DNA from: a gamma proteobacterium endosymbiont of Lamellibrachia anaximandri
GTDB taxonomy: Bacteria; Pseudomonadota; Gammaproteobacteria; Chromatiales; Chromatiaceae
Length of the DNA: 50,022 nt
NCBI GenBank assembly: GCA_016756835.1
Contig: JAESPE010000012.1
Location: forward strand, 1-50,022
Reading direction: 5' to 3'
Part shown: piece after piece, positions 35,927 through 44,165 of the stretch
How the letters are laid out: each line of letters begins with the position of its first letter
How positions within the stretch are numbered: position 1 is the stretch's first letter
Notes under the pieces: generated by a model
What the model saw: the letters and a program-made list of their open reading frames with translations, nothing else
Database searches by the model: none
Told to the model about the DNA's origin: nothing
Program-made: the position numbers and the translations under genes

Positions 35927-38563
35927 TCACAACTCCGGGTCAAACGGGAGACGCAGACAGAATTCGGCGCCTCCCGTTTCACTGTTGCATACTTCGATAG
36001 TGCCGCCATGCTTCTCGACCGCCACCTTGACGAAACTCAACCCAAGACCAACGCCGGTGCGCTGGTATTCGGTAATCTGATCACCATGCTGAAAAGGTAG
36101 AAAAATAGTTTCCAACTGGCTTTCTGCAATACCCGGACCCTGATCCCTGATACAACAGACTATCTCGCTATCGAGACAGGTCAGGTGAACGGTAATCACC
36201 GAATCTTCGGGCGAAAACTTGACCGCATTGCCCAGCAGATTCTGCACGGCACGTTCCAGTATCCCGGCATTACCGTTGAGCCAGGCCTCTTCACACTCGA
36301 TCTGCTGGTCGATACGAATACCACGCGACTGCGCCTGGATAAAAATCTCATCGACAGCACTATAGACCACTGAAACGAAATCGGTATCTGCAAATGTCGT
36401 GGCATCAACTGCTTCAGCCCGGGCCAATTGCAGAAAATCATCCGCCAGCCGCAGTGAACGCTGCGCCAATGGCCGTATCTGTTTGGCCAGCGACTCCGCT
36501 GTGCCTTCCGTTGCCTGCCTGGACTGTGTAAGAGAGAGCACCGACGTAATGGGAGAGCGGATGTCGTGAGAGAGAAAACTCAGCATCTTGGCACGGGTCC
36601 GTTCAGTGCGCTTGAGCGCACCGATAAATGAGAGCGTCACGATCATACCGAAACTGCCCGCAAGGGACTGGTCGAGGGGTTTCATCTGCACGAACAACTC
36701 GGTATCCGGCAGACGCAGCGCCTCGAAACGGATCGGCTGTTCGTTCAGTAACACACGCTGCATCAGTTCACTCCAGCAGTAACCACCCTGGATGTCCAGT
36801 TGGCTCAATAGCGTTTCAGCATCCATGCCGACCAGGGAAACCGCGTCCGCCTGACCAAGATAGAAAGCGGCGCGGGGGTTGGCCATTGCCACCTGCCCCA
36901 TGGCATCAACCACCAGCAGACCATCGTCCATCTGGCTGATCGCATTCTCGATGAAACAGCGCAGATTGTGCAGTCGCTCATGGGCATGGCGCACCTGCTC
37001 AATACGGCGTTCAACAGACTCCAGCGTTCCCCGTGGAGGGGATTTTTCAGGCAGAGAGAGTTTCGCCGCAAAATCCTCCAGCATCAGCAACTCTCTTCCC
37101 TGCGGAAACTCATCTGCGGGCCAGCGCAGGCCCAGCATCCAGCTCGTCTCACCTCGTGAGACCCGTATCCACTGATCGGGGCCAAAACGCCGCCAAACCC
37201 CAGGACTGTGCCATTGAGCCTCTCCCTGTGGGAGCGACTCTGTTGCAGGGAAATCGCCCTCGGCAAACATCGGCGCGCCATTGGTGTCACAGACCATCCA
37301 CCCGTTCAGTTTGGTGATCCGCTGGAGAAACCTCAGCCCCTGACGCAGATCTTCAAGGGACTTCGCCGAAGGCATCAGCTGGGACTCCTGTTGCAGTTTC
37401 TCCATCTCCTGATTCAGATAGCGAATGGTCTGCCCCAGACGGCGCCAACTCCATAACGGGTAGCTCAACACCAGGCCCAATAACGCCGCCGAGGGCGGAA
37501 ACCAGATACGCAGAACATGCAGCACCAGCAACACCAGACCAAACAGGGAAAACAGCAGTGCCAAGGTCACCAGCGGCGCCCAGTGGGGACGCACCAAACC
37601 ATAGAGAAGAAATACGAACGCCACCACCACCCCTGAAATCAACACTCTCCAAGGCATCTCCACCAGACTGAGAACCCTGTCCGTTCGCAGGGCCTCGAGG
37701 ATATTGGCATTGATCTCCACCCCGGCCATCGGCTGACCGTGACCGGAGACCGGTGTGGGCAGTGCATCTCCCAGACCGGTAGCGGTCACACCCACCAACA
37801 CGACGCGATCCTGAAAAGCAGCGGGCAAAAAATCCCCTGCCAGCACCTGGCTGTAGGAGTAACGGGGGTAGTGTCCGGCCGGGCCGGTGAAAGGAATCAA
37901 TCGGTGCTGATCACGGAAGATTGGCTGCATGGCCGACTGGCGCTGCGCCTGATGCAGACCCGCCCTGTTCTTCTGCCAACGCTCAGGATCCAGCCACTGC
38001 AAAACAGAGAGCATCATATGGGGCCAGTAGGCTGCTCCTACCCCTTCATAGAGGTAGATGCTGCGGCCTATCCCGTCTGCATCCAGTTCCATATGCACAT
38101 GCCCGAGGCCGGCAGCCACCGCGGACAATTCAGGCAGTGGCGAGGTCTCCACCAGTTGCCCGCCCTGTCGATACTCTTCCATGACCACGGGAAAGAAAAC
38201 CCTGCCGCTGGCTGCGGTGGATTGAATCAGCAGACGGTCTCTCTCAGGGTGCTCCCTGTCACGCTCTGCAAACAGGATATCCATTGCGATAACCTTGGCC
38301 CCTGCAGCGGTCAGACGATCGATCAGACGGGCATGCAGATCCCGCGGCCAGGGCCAGCGGCCAAGTGCCTCCAGGCTTCTGTCATCCACTGCGACAATCA
38401 CAACATCCTCAGCCGGCGGAGTGTGCCAGAGGTTGAGTTGCATATCGTAGATGAGTTGATCCCAGCGCCACAACCAATTGCTATAGACCAACAACAGGAT
38501 CAGACCGACCAGCGCAAACAGCGACCACTCGGGAAACCTGAAAACCTGGGCGGAACGACTCAT
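35927..38563 (-). CDS. CHASE2-domain sensor histidine kinase
   Basis: Large membrane kinase of 878 residues. A first transmembrane segment (about 15-30) is followed by a periplasmic CHASE2 domain (about 45-290; VVIVAVDDRSLEALGRWPWPR is typical), then three close-packed transmembrane segments (about 305-375). A PAS-like region follows (MDDGLLVVDAMGQVAMANPRAA), then the phosphoacceptor helix FLSHDIRSPITSVLSL and an ATPase with N-box NLLGNAVKFS, DQGPGI and GVGLGLSFVKVAV. It overlaps the LysM/FecR gene by four bases (ATGA), so the two are coupled. The response regulator 2 kb upstream is the likely partner. CHASE2 ligands are unknown in general. Confidence 0.92.
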   Translation of the reverse strand: MSRSAQVFRFPEWSLFALVGLILLLVYSNWLWRWDQLIYDMQLNLWHTPPAEDVVIVAVDDRSLEALGRWPWPRDLHARLIDRLTAAGAKVIAMDILFAERDREHPERDRLLIQSTAASGRVFFPVVMEEYRQGGQLVETSPLPELSAVAAGLGHVHMELDADGIGRSIYLYEGVGAAYWPHMMLSVLQWLDPERWQKNRAGLHQAQRQSAMQPIFRDQHRLIPFTGPAGHYPRYSYSQVLAGDFLPAAFQDRVVLVGVTATGLGDALPTPVSGHGQPMAGVEINANILEALRTDRVLSLVEMPWRVLISGVVVAFVFLLYGLVRPHWAPLVTLALLFSLFGLVLLVLHVLRIWFPPSAALLGLVLSYPLWSWRRLGQTIRYLNQEMEKLQQESQLMPSAKSLEDLRQGLRFLQRITKLNGWMVCDTNGAPMFAEGDFPATESLPQGEAQWHSPGVWRRFGPDQWIRVSRGETSWMLGLRWPADEFPQGRELLMLEDFAAKLSLPEKSPPRGTLESVERRIEQVRHAHERLHNLRCFIENAISQMDDGLLVVDAMGQVAMANPRAAFYLGQADAVSLVGMDAETLLSQLDIQGGYCWSELMQRVLLNEQPIRFEALRLPDTELFVQMKPLDQSLAGSFGMIVTLSFIGALKRTERTRAKMLSFLSHDIRSPITSVLSLTQSRQATEGTAESLAKQIRPLAQRSLRLADDFLQLARAEAVDATTFADTDFVSVVYSAVDEIFIQAQSRGIRIDQQIECEEAWLNGNAGILERAVQNLLGNAVKFSPEDSVITVHLTCLDSEIVCCIRDQGPGIAESQLETIFLPFQHGDQITEYQRTGVGLGLSFVKVAVEKHGGTIEVCNSETGGAEFCLRLPFDPEL

Positions 38564-39906
38564 GGGCGAGGCTGTGGTAAAGGCAGGTCGAGGCGATAGA
38601 CCTGCGATTGCCGCACATCGTCCTCACTCTCCATCAGCGCATCCACACGGATATAGTAGGTGCCCGGCCAAGGCACCGGCAGCACCCGTTCGGTATTCGT
38701 GCCAATCCGCTCCAGCAGGCGCTGCTGCAACGCGGGATCCGCGGCGACCAGAAAACGGTAACCCCAAGCCTTGTCGACAACGTTCCAGCGAACCCACATC
38801 CAGGGGCCATTGAATTGGGGCGCCTCGATCACTGGAACCTCAACCTTCACCGGTGGTGGGGGAGGGGAAGGAAGGGGGGGCGGTTCGTTCAGCAAAAATC
38901 GGTGCTCCGCACTCAGCCCCTCCAATCCCAATTCGTCGATACCCCGCACACGAATGCGGTAGCTGCCGGGAGCTAATTCCGGCAGGGTGAATTCAGGGGT
39001 TGCAAGCACCTGCTCCACGATGACCCCGGCGCCCGGCTCCCCCCGCAAAAGCTGCACCCGATAGGCTTCGGCACCCTCCAGCCCTGACCAGCGGAGAGGC
39101 GCTGCGGGCAGGTCCATCTCGACCCCAAGTCTACGGATATCAGGCGGGGTAAGCAGGGGGCGGGGCTTTAGCGGGGGCTTCCCGGGTTCGATCATGGTGC
39201 CGAACCCTGCATCGACATCCAGGCTCTCCCCACCGCCGTCAACAGCCACCCGGCCCTTCATCACCTCATTGCGCGTCAGGCCGCTCCCGGACTCGACACC
39301 GACACGGAAGCCGGTGCCCCGTACCATGGTAACCGCCGCCGGGGTGGTGATCTGAAACCGGGCACCTGTACCCTGCAAAGGCTCCACTTCACTCTCCACC
39401 CGTCCGTACTGCACCCGCACCCGGGTATCGACCATACCCGCCTCACCAAAAGCAGAGAGAGTGTCCATAGAGATCCTGGTCTCAGGGCCAAGCATCAACC
39501 GGGAGCCATCGGCAAACCTGAGTGCAAGGCTGCTCTGTCTACCGGTGGTAACCACATCGCCAATCTGTAGCTGGTCCACCTCGGAAAGCAAAATGGGATC
39601 ACTCTCCCCCGCACGAACAATGCTCACTTCACCTTCAAGAGAGAGCACCTCTGCCGGACTCGGGGTAAGCTTCAGCCACTCCAGCGGCACCTTGATTTCA
39701 GTACCCAATGGAATCCGCGTGGGATTTTCGATCTGATTGTAGTACTGCAACCTAACGGTTGAGATCTCGTTTTTCAGGTATTGAGCACTGATTTTCGAGA
39801 GTGAGTCACCGCCCCTCATGCGATAAATCCAATCCTCAGCCTGAACTGAAGAAAGGGTCAGGATCAATAGTGAGATCGCGATAAGAAAACGGGTATAACG
39901 CAACAT
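38560..39906 (-). CDS. Exported LysM/FecR-domain protein
   Basis: A 448-residue exported protein. After a signal peptide (LIAISLLILTLSSVQA), a LysM domain follows directly (YRMRGGDSLSKISAQYLK), then a FecR domain (about 95-220: VVTTGRQSSLALRFADGSRLMLGPETRISMDTL, with ITTPAAVTMVRGTGFRVGV). The C-terminal part holds fibronectin-like strands and a Pro-rich linker (LPSPPPPPVKVEVP). It probably sits in the periplasm and binds peptidoglycan. Its ATGA overlap with the CHASE2 kinase suggests the two work as one sensory unit, as seen in other genomes with FecR beside CHASE2 kinases or cyclases. Confidence 0.9.
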   Translation of the reverse strand: MLRYTRFLIAISLLILTLSSVQAEDWIYRMRGGDSLSKISAQYLKNEISTVRLQYYNQIENPTRIPLGTEIKVPLEWLKLTPSPAEVLSLEGEVSIVRAGESDPILLSEVDQLQIGDVVTTGRQSSLALRFADGSRLMLGPETRISMDTLSAFGEAGMVDTRVRVQYGRVESEVEPLQGTGARFQITTPAAVTMVRGTGFRVGVESGSGLTRNEVMKGRVAVDGGGESLDVDAGFGTMIEPGKPPLKPRPLLTPPDIRRLGVEMDLPAAPLRWSGLEGAEAYRVQLLRGEPGAGVIVEQVLATPEFTLPELAPGSYRIRVRGIDELGLEGLSAEHRFLLNEPPPLPSPPPPPVKVEVPVIEAPQFNGPWMWVRWNVVDKAWGYRFLVAADPALQQRLLERIGTNTERVLPVPWPGTYYIRVDALMESEDDVRQSQVYRLDLPLPQPRP

Positions 39907-40162
39907 CTATCTATCTTTCATGAGGTGATAGACCAACAGAAATTTCAACCGAATGGTGGAGGGGAGACTACATTCTTACGGATTGAACCGTATCAGACAA
40001 CTCCCTCTGCCTGACTACACCAATTTCACGATTATTTAGCAGGAATTGAAGGCCTGGGCGCTACGGAAAAACGTTGTAATAAGAGGTTGTTCCACTCCAG
40101 GTCTATTCAACACTGCCATCGGCCATTTCTGACCGATGGAATATGCCGAATAATTATGCAAT
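39907..40162. other. Gap with a hairpin between response regulator and FecR gene
   Basis: No gene is supported in these 256 bases. A perfect 7-bp hairpin CCATCGG / CCGATGG (40116-40139) lies about 24 bases after the response-regulator stop but lacks a T-run, so it is at best a weak terminator or an operator. Apart from a promoter for the FecR-kinase pair, which must lie here, I see nothing recognisable. Confidence 0.5.
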
Positions 40163-40879
40163 TCAGACAGTAACTGCGGGCACCATGTCATTTTTTTGCA
40201 GCTGTTCCAGACGATACCCCTGATGATAGACCGCCTTGAGTCTCCAGCCATTTTCCGGCACCAGACTCAGTTTACGCCTCAATCGGCTCATGTGAGTATC
40301 CACGGTGCGGGTCACCAGCCCCGGGCCAAACCCCCAAACCGTCTCCAGCAGGTGGTCCCGGGAGAGCAATCGGCCGACATTGGAAAAGAGAATCCAGGCC
40401 AGCTGAAACTCTTTCTCGGTCAACTCGATGGATACCTCACCGCTGACAATCATCTTGGCATCCCTGATGAGTTTGAAATTGCCGATTTCAAGCACGTCAT
40501 TGCGCGAGGTCTGACCGGTTTTACGGCGTGCCAGGGCTTTCACCCTCGCCAGGGTTATTTCACGCGAGATCGGTTTTGCGAGATAGTCATCTGCTCCCCG
40601 CTCCAGTGCTTCGACAATATCCCCTTCGCTGTCCCGGTGAGTGACAAAGAGCACAGGTATGTTCCAATCCATCTCCTTGCGCACCCAGGAGAGCACCTCG
40701 ATGCCTGTGGCATCAGGCAGTTCCCAGTCCATGATCAACAGGTCGTAGGATTCATGCCTCAGCTCCCGGATATAGGCATTCGCATCTGCAAAAGTACGAC
40801 AGACATACCCTTCCGATTCCATCCATTCACGCAGCACAACAGATTGCACCGGGTCATCTTCAAGACAAGCAATTCGCAC
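40163..40879 (-). CDS. OmpR-family response regulator
   Basis: Regulator of 238 residues. The receiver domain has the acidic pair EDD (7-9), phosphoacceptor Asp51 (DLLIMDWELPDATG), the switch Thr in VLFVTHRDS and the Lys of DDYLAKPIS. A winged helix follows: VSIELTEKEFQLAWILFSNVGRLLSR, with VDTHMSRLRRKL as recognition helix and VYHQGYRLE as wing. It is upstream of the LysM/FecR and CHASE2-kinase genes on the same strand and is the likely partner of that kinase. Its targets are unknown; the OmpA-type gene beyond it is a candidate by position only. Confidence 0.92.
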   Translation of the reverse strand: MRIACLEDDPVQSVVLREWMESEGYVCRTFADANAYIRELRHESYDLLIMDWELPDATGIEVLSWVRKEMDWNIPVLFVTHRDSEGDIVEALERGADDYLAKPISREITLARVKALARRKTGQTSRNDVLEIGNFKLIRDAKMIVSGEVSIELTEKEFQLAWILFSNVGRLLSRDHLLETVWGFGPGLVTRTVDTHMSRLRRKLSLVPENGWRLKAVYHQGYRLEQLQKNDMVPAVTV

Positions 40880-40981
40880 TACATTTCTCCTTGCTTATTA
40901 TTTTGTCTAGACTTCTGTCGCAGAGCAGCGGCACCCCAACCAGGCACCGCCGCCCATCCACATCGATCCTGAAGTGGTGTT

Positions 40982-41887
40982 TTATTTCACATCGATCTCG
41001 ACACGCCGGTTCTGATAACGGCCGTCCTTCGTGCCGTTGTCGGCCACAGGCTGAGTCTCACCCATACCTTTGGAGGTAATCTGGTCAGCCGGAACACCTT
41101 TGCTCTCCAGATAGAGCTCAGCAGATCTTGCACGACGCTCCGAAAGCACCTGGTTATATTCGGCAGAACCTGTGCTATCGGTATGTCCGATGACTTCCAC
41201 TGCACTACCACGTGAATGTGAAAGTATCTTAGCCGCGACTGCATCCAACGCCATCTTGGCCTTATCACTCAATTCAGCACTGTTGAGCTTGAAGTTCGCA
41301 TGACCAACGAGGGTGAAATCAAGACTGCATCCCGCCGAATCAACTGTTTCACCTGCGGGGGTGCTTGGGCATCTGTCCTTATAGTCCGCTACGCCATCAC
41401 CGTCGGAATCCAAGGCACAACCGTTGGCATCCACGCTGGCGCCGGCAGGGGTACCCGGGCACTTGTCCTTATAATCGGCAACGCCGTCACCGTCAGAGTC
41501 CAAAGCGCATCCAACCGCATCAACCTTCACACCCTTCGGCGTGCCGGGGCATTGATCCTTATCGTCAGTGACACCATCACCATCGGAGTCCTGCATCAGG
41601 GCACAGCCCTTCTCATCAACCTTGGTTCCTTTGGGGGTACCGGGACAGGCATCCAGGGGATCGACGACACCATCACCATCTGCATCGCCATAGCAGGCGG
41701 GGTCGATAGGGAATCCTGCGTCATAATGGTTGGATTCCCAACACTCACCATAGTTGGTGTGAATGACGCTCTTGCCCGGCTCGTGAATAAAACCGTCCTC
41801 AACCGCGTAGGCCGGCGTTGCCACTACTGCGGAAAGCATGAACGGCACTGCCGCAAGGCGCATTGTTATCTTCTTTGTCGAATCCAT
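40982..41887 (-). CDS. OmpA-family protein with thrombospondin type 3 repeats
   Basis: About 301 residues. A signal peptide (MRLAAVPFMLSAVVATPAYA) is followed by a Cys-containing segment, then four or so calcium-binding TSP3 repeats (DSDGDGVADYKDKCPGTPAG and variants), and a C-terminal OmpA peptidoglycan-binding domain (NFKLNSAELSDKAKMALDAVA, VIGHTDSTGSAEYNQVLSERRA, QNRRVEIDVK). It is expected in the outer membrane or periplasm, anchored to peptidoglycan. The start at MDSTKK is chosen because GGAGAG lies six bases upstream; a TTG four codons earlier is the only longer option. The repeats are also nearly identical at DNA level, so their number may vary. Confidence 0.93.
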   Translation of the reverse strand: MDSTKKITMRLAAVPFMLSAVVATPAYAVEDGFIHEPGKSVIHTNYGECWESNHYDAGFPIDPACYGDADGDGVVDPLDACPGTPKGTKVDEKGCALMQDSDGDGVTDDKDQCPGTPKGVKVDAVGCALDSDGDGVADYKDKCPGTPAGASVDANGCALDSDGDGVADYKDRCPSTPAGETVDSAGCSLDFTLVGHANFKLNSAELSDKAKMALDAVAAKILSHSRGSAVEVIGHTDSTGSAEYNQVLSERRARSAELYLESKGVPADQITSKGMGETQPVADNGTKDGRYQNRRVEIDVK

Positions 41888-41925
41888 TTTTCTCTCCAAT
41901 TTTTCCTAATTCAATAAACGTCCGC

Positions 41926-42747
41926 TCAGGCGGCGGCGTCTGCTTTAAACAGATGAATATCCTGTTGCGGATAGGGGATACTGATACCCTCCTTGTCAAA
42001 GGTGGTTTTGATCGTCTCCAGCAGATCCGCCCGGGTAGTCCAATAATCAGAGGACTTGACCCAGGGGCGCACAGCAAAATCGACACTGCTGTCATTCAAC
42101 GTCAGCAGCATAACCGTCGGCGCCGGATTCTCCAGCACTGTGTCGTTTGCTGCAAGTATATCGTTGATCAGGTCACGTGCCTTTTTGATATCGTCGTCGT
42201 AACCGATACCGATCACCAGATCGATACGCCGGGTGTCCCTGGCAGAGTAGTTTACAATCGTTCCGCCATAGATCTGCGCGTTGGGCATTGTGATCTCGCG
42301 GTTATCACCGGTCTTCAACATTGTATGGAAGATACGGATCTCCTCTACCACACCCATCTCGCCACCCGCTTCGATCAGATCGCCAAGTTTGAAGGGGCGA
42401 AAGATGATGAGCATGACACCTGCGGCAAAACTGGAGAGCGAGTCCTTAAGCGCCAGACCGACTGCCAGGCCGGCTGCACCGAGAATGGCCAACGCGGAAG
42501 TGGTATTGACCCCCAACTGTTCAAGGGCGGCCATGACAATGACTGCCAACAGCGATGCATAGGCGATATTGCTGAGAAAGCTGATCAGCATCTGATCAAC
42601 CTTGCCCTTAACCATCACCTTCTCCAGCCCCCGCACCAACAGGCGGGCGACCCAGCGACCGATGACGAAGACCAGCAGCGCCAGGATGATCTTGGTTCCC
42701 CAGGGGATCACATAGGCGTTAAGAATTTGTTCTACGGATATTTCCAT
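41926..42747 (-). CDS. mscS: Small-conductance mechanosensitive channel (MscS family)
   Basis: Channel that opens under membrane tension to release solutes during hypo-osmotic shock. It has 273 residues and three transmembrane segments (about 15-35, 58-80, 87-115), with the pore helix GAAGLAVGLALKDSLSSFAAGVMLI clear, then the cytoplasmic beta domain (FKLGDLIEAGGEMGVVEEIRIFHTML and ITMPNAQIYGGTIVNYSARDTRRID). It is the standard MscS length. It lies 38 bases after the OmpA gene's start side on the same strand and is divergent from the thiamine-binding gene. Confidence 0.94.
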   Translation of the reverse strand: MEISVEQILNAYVIPWGTKIILALLVFVIGRWVARLLVRGLEKVMVKGKVDQMLISFLSNIAYASLLAVIVMAALEQLGVNTTSALAILGAAGLAVGLALKDSLSSFAAGVMLIIFRPFKLGDLIEAGGEMGVVEEIRIFHTMLKTGDNREITMPNAQIYGGTIVNYSARDTRRIDLVIGIGYDDDIKKARDLINDILAANDTVLENPAPTVMLLTLNDSSVDFAVRPWVKSSDYWTTRADLLETIKTTFDKEGISIPYPQQDIHLFKADAAA

Positions 42748-43094
42748 TTCTCATTTCCCGAAATTGGTCAGATAAATTATTATTTTCCCGGCTTAATAAC
42801 TTCTTCTCCCGTCAGTAGACAGAAATAACAGTATAGCCATCGCAGAGATTTAGAACCCTGAATCGATAAAACCCATCTATATAGGTACTCAAGAACGCCA
42901 GCATAGGGGATTATCCTAAGCTGACAAAGCCACGACTTGTGAATATTTGTAAACTGGGACGTGTAAAAATTCGCAATTCGAGGGAAAAAGCGTGTGTTAG
43001 ATATTCCTGCCAAGAGCAGCTTGGGCCGTGCAAAATCATTCAATAACAGTCACTCTATATCTACCATCCCAGCAAACCTAACGAGGTAGACCCA
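42748..43094. other. Divergent intergenic region, mscS / thiamine-binding gene
   Basis: These 347 bases contain no supportable gene. They must hold both promoters. I looked for a TPP riboswitch before the thiamine-binding gene and saw no recognisable THI-box core. GAGG at 43082-43085 serves as ribosome-binding site for the gene at 43095. Confidence 0.6.
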
Positions 43095-43409
43095 ATGTCA
43101 GTACTCCTTGAATTCAGCATGTTCCCCACCGACCGGGGTGAAAGCGTCAGCACTGAGGTCAGCCAGGTCATCAAGATGATTCGCGAGAGCGGCATCAGCT
43201 ACCGCCTGACGGCTATGGGGACTATCATTGAAACCGGCGATATTCGTGAAGCACTCGATCTTGTCGAGCAGGCCTACCGGGTACTGGAGGCGCAAGGCTG
43301 CAGACGCATCTACTCATCACTGAAATTTGATATCAGAATTGGCAAGGATAACCGTCTGGAGCAGAAAATACGTTCCGTGAGGGAGAAGATCGGCGAGGTC
43401 CAGCAGTAG
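43095..43409 (+). CDS. MTH1187 / YqgV family thiamine-binding protein
   Basis: Small cytoplasmic ferredoxin-like-fold protein of 104 residues, family DUF77, members of which bind thiamine. The sequence starts MSVLLEFSMFPTDRGESVSTEVSQV, with the conserved YRLTAMGTIIETGDIREALDLV and RIYSSLKFDIRIGKDNRLEQK. The family likely forms tetramers. The ribosome-binding site GAGG sits nine bases before the ATG. No thiamine synthesis genes are adjacent; its physiological role is uncertain. Confidence 0.92.
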   Translation: MSVLLEFSMFPTDRGESVSTEVSQVIKMIRESGISYRLTAMGTIIETGDIREALDLVEQAYRVLEAQGCRRIYSSLKFDIRIGKDNRLEQKIRSVREKIGEVQQ

Positions 43410-43507
43410 TTCACCGATAACCGGACATAGATGCCGCCGCACAGCGCCCCCTATATCCTGGAGACCTTATCCCTGTTTGGGATATTCTATTCCCTATTTT
43501 TCCTACC

Positions 43508-44011
43508 ATGCGAAAAATACTTCGCCGCCAACGACCTATCATGCCATCCGAACCAGCATCCGCCACACAGCTTCAATCCGCAATCGATCTCTGGAAAGAG
43601 AGCTTTTCCGGCGTACTATCCACCCAATCAAAAGGTGAACCTGGGTTTCCCTTCGGTTCGGTGGTGCCATTCTGCCTGGATGGAGAAGGCAATCCGCTTC
43701 TACTGCTCTCGCACCTGGCGGAGCATACAAAAAACCTGGACGAAGTCAGCGCCTGCTGTCTTACCGTCATGGAACAGGGGAACGGAGATGTGCAGAAGCT
43801 CGCCCGCCTCTCCTGTTTGGCGCGCGCCGCACAGATCGAAACACCGGCACCCTCCCTGGTGGAACGTTATTTCCGCGACTTTCCCGACACACGCCCCTAC
43901 TTCGAAACGCTGAATTTTCGCTTCTACCGACTACAGCCGGTACGTTTCTATTTTGTCGGAGGTTTCGGCGCCGCACGCTGGTTCGACAAGAGCCGTTTAG
44001 TCTGCAAGTAA
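43508..44011 (+). CDS. HugZ/pyridoxamine-oxidase-like FMN-binding protein
   Basis: About 156-167 residues with the flavin-binding split-barrel pattern of HugZ-type and pyridoxamine 5'-phosphate oxidase-like proteins: GVLSTQSKGEPGFPFGSVVPFCLDGEGNPLLLLSHLAEHTKNL and YFRDFPDTRPYFETLNFRFYRLQPVRFYFVGGFGAARWF. HugZ enzymes degrade haem, but the C-terminal haem-binding region of the long form is missing, so this may be a general FMN reductase-like protein. Two starts are possible (43508 and MPSEPAS at 43541); neither has a good ribosome-binding site. Confidence 0.82.
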   Translation: MRKILRRQRPIMPSEPASATQLQSAIDLWKESFSGVLSTQSKGEPGFPFGSVVPFCLDGEGNPLLLLSHLAEHTKNLDEVSACCLTVMEQGNGDVQKLARLSCLARAAQIETPAPSLVERYFRDFPDTRPYFETLNFRFYRLQPVRFYFVGGFGAARWFDKSRLVCK

Positions 44012-44030
44012 AACCACTAACGTGTCGGAA

Positions 44031-44061
44031 CGTAGGCATGATCAAGCGCAGCGGATCAGGC
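44031..44061. repeat. REP-like single unit (family 2, copy D)
   Basis: One unit beginning CGTAGGCATGATCAAGCGCA and continuing GCGGATCAGGC, matching the left unit of the pair at 2919 with small changes; no inverted partner follows. It lies in the apparent 5' extension of the next reading frame, which argues against a start as early as 44022. Confidence 0.75.
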
Positions 44062-44165
44062 AAAAGACCCGGCCTTTCAGACAGTGTCTGCCAGTTCAGC
44101 ACTCGAACAGATCATCAGCATCGGCTAACATAGCCGCCCTGCAACAATCGAAGAGCCGCACCATC

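Noticed and set aside
35189-36100. 303-codon plus-strand frame opposite ilvD and the CHASE2 kinase end
   Set aside because: Spans two real minus-strand genes and lacks protein-like features.
41300-41917. 205-codon plus-strand frame with internal repeats
   Set aside because: The repeats are the reverse complement of the TSP3 repeats in the OmpA-type gene.
42780-43043. 87-codon minus-strand frame in the mscS intergenic region
   Set aside because: No ribosome-binding site, no motif, atypical composition; treated as intergenic.
43040-43094. Possible TPP riboswitch before the thiamine-binding gene
   Set aside because: No THI-box core sequences could be found and the leader is short.
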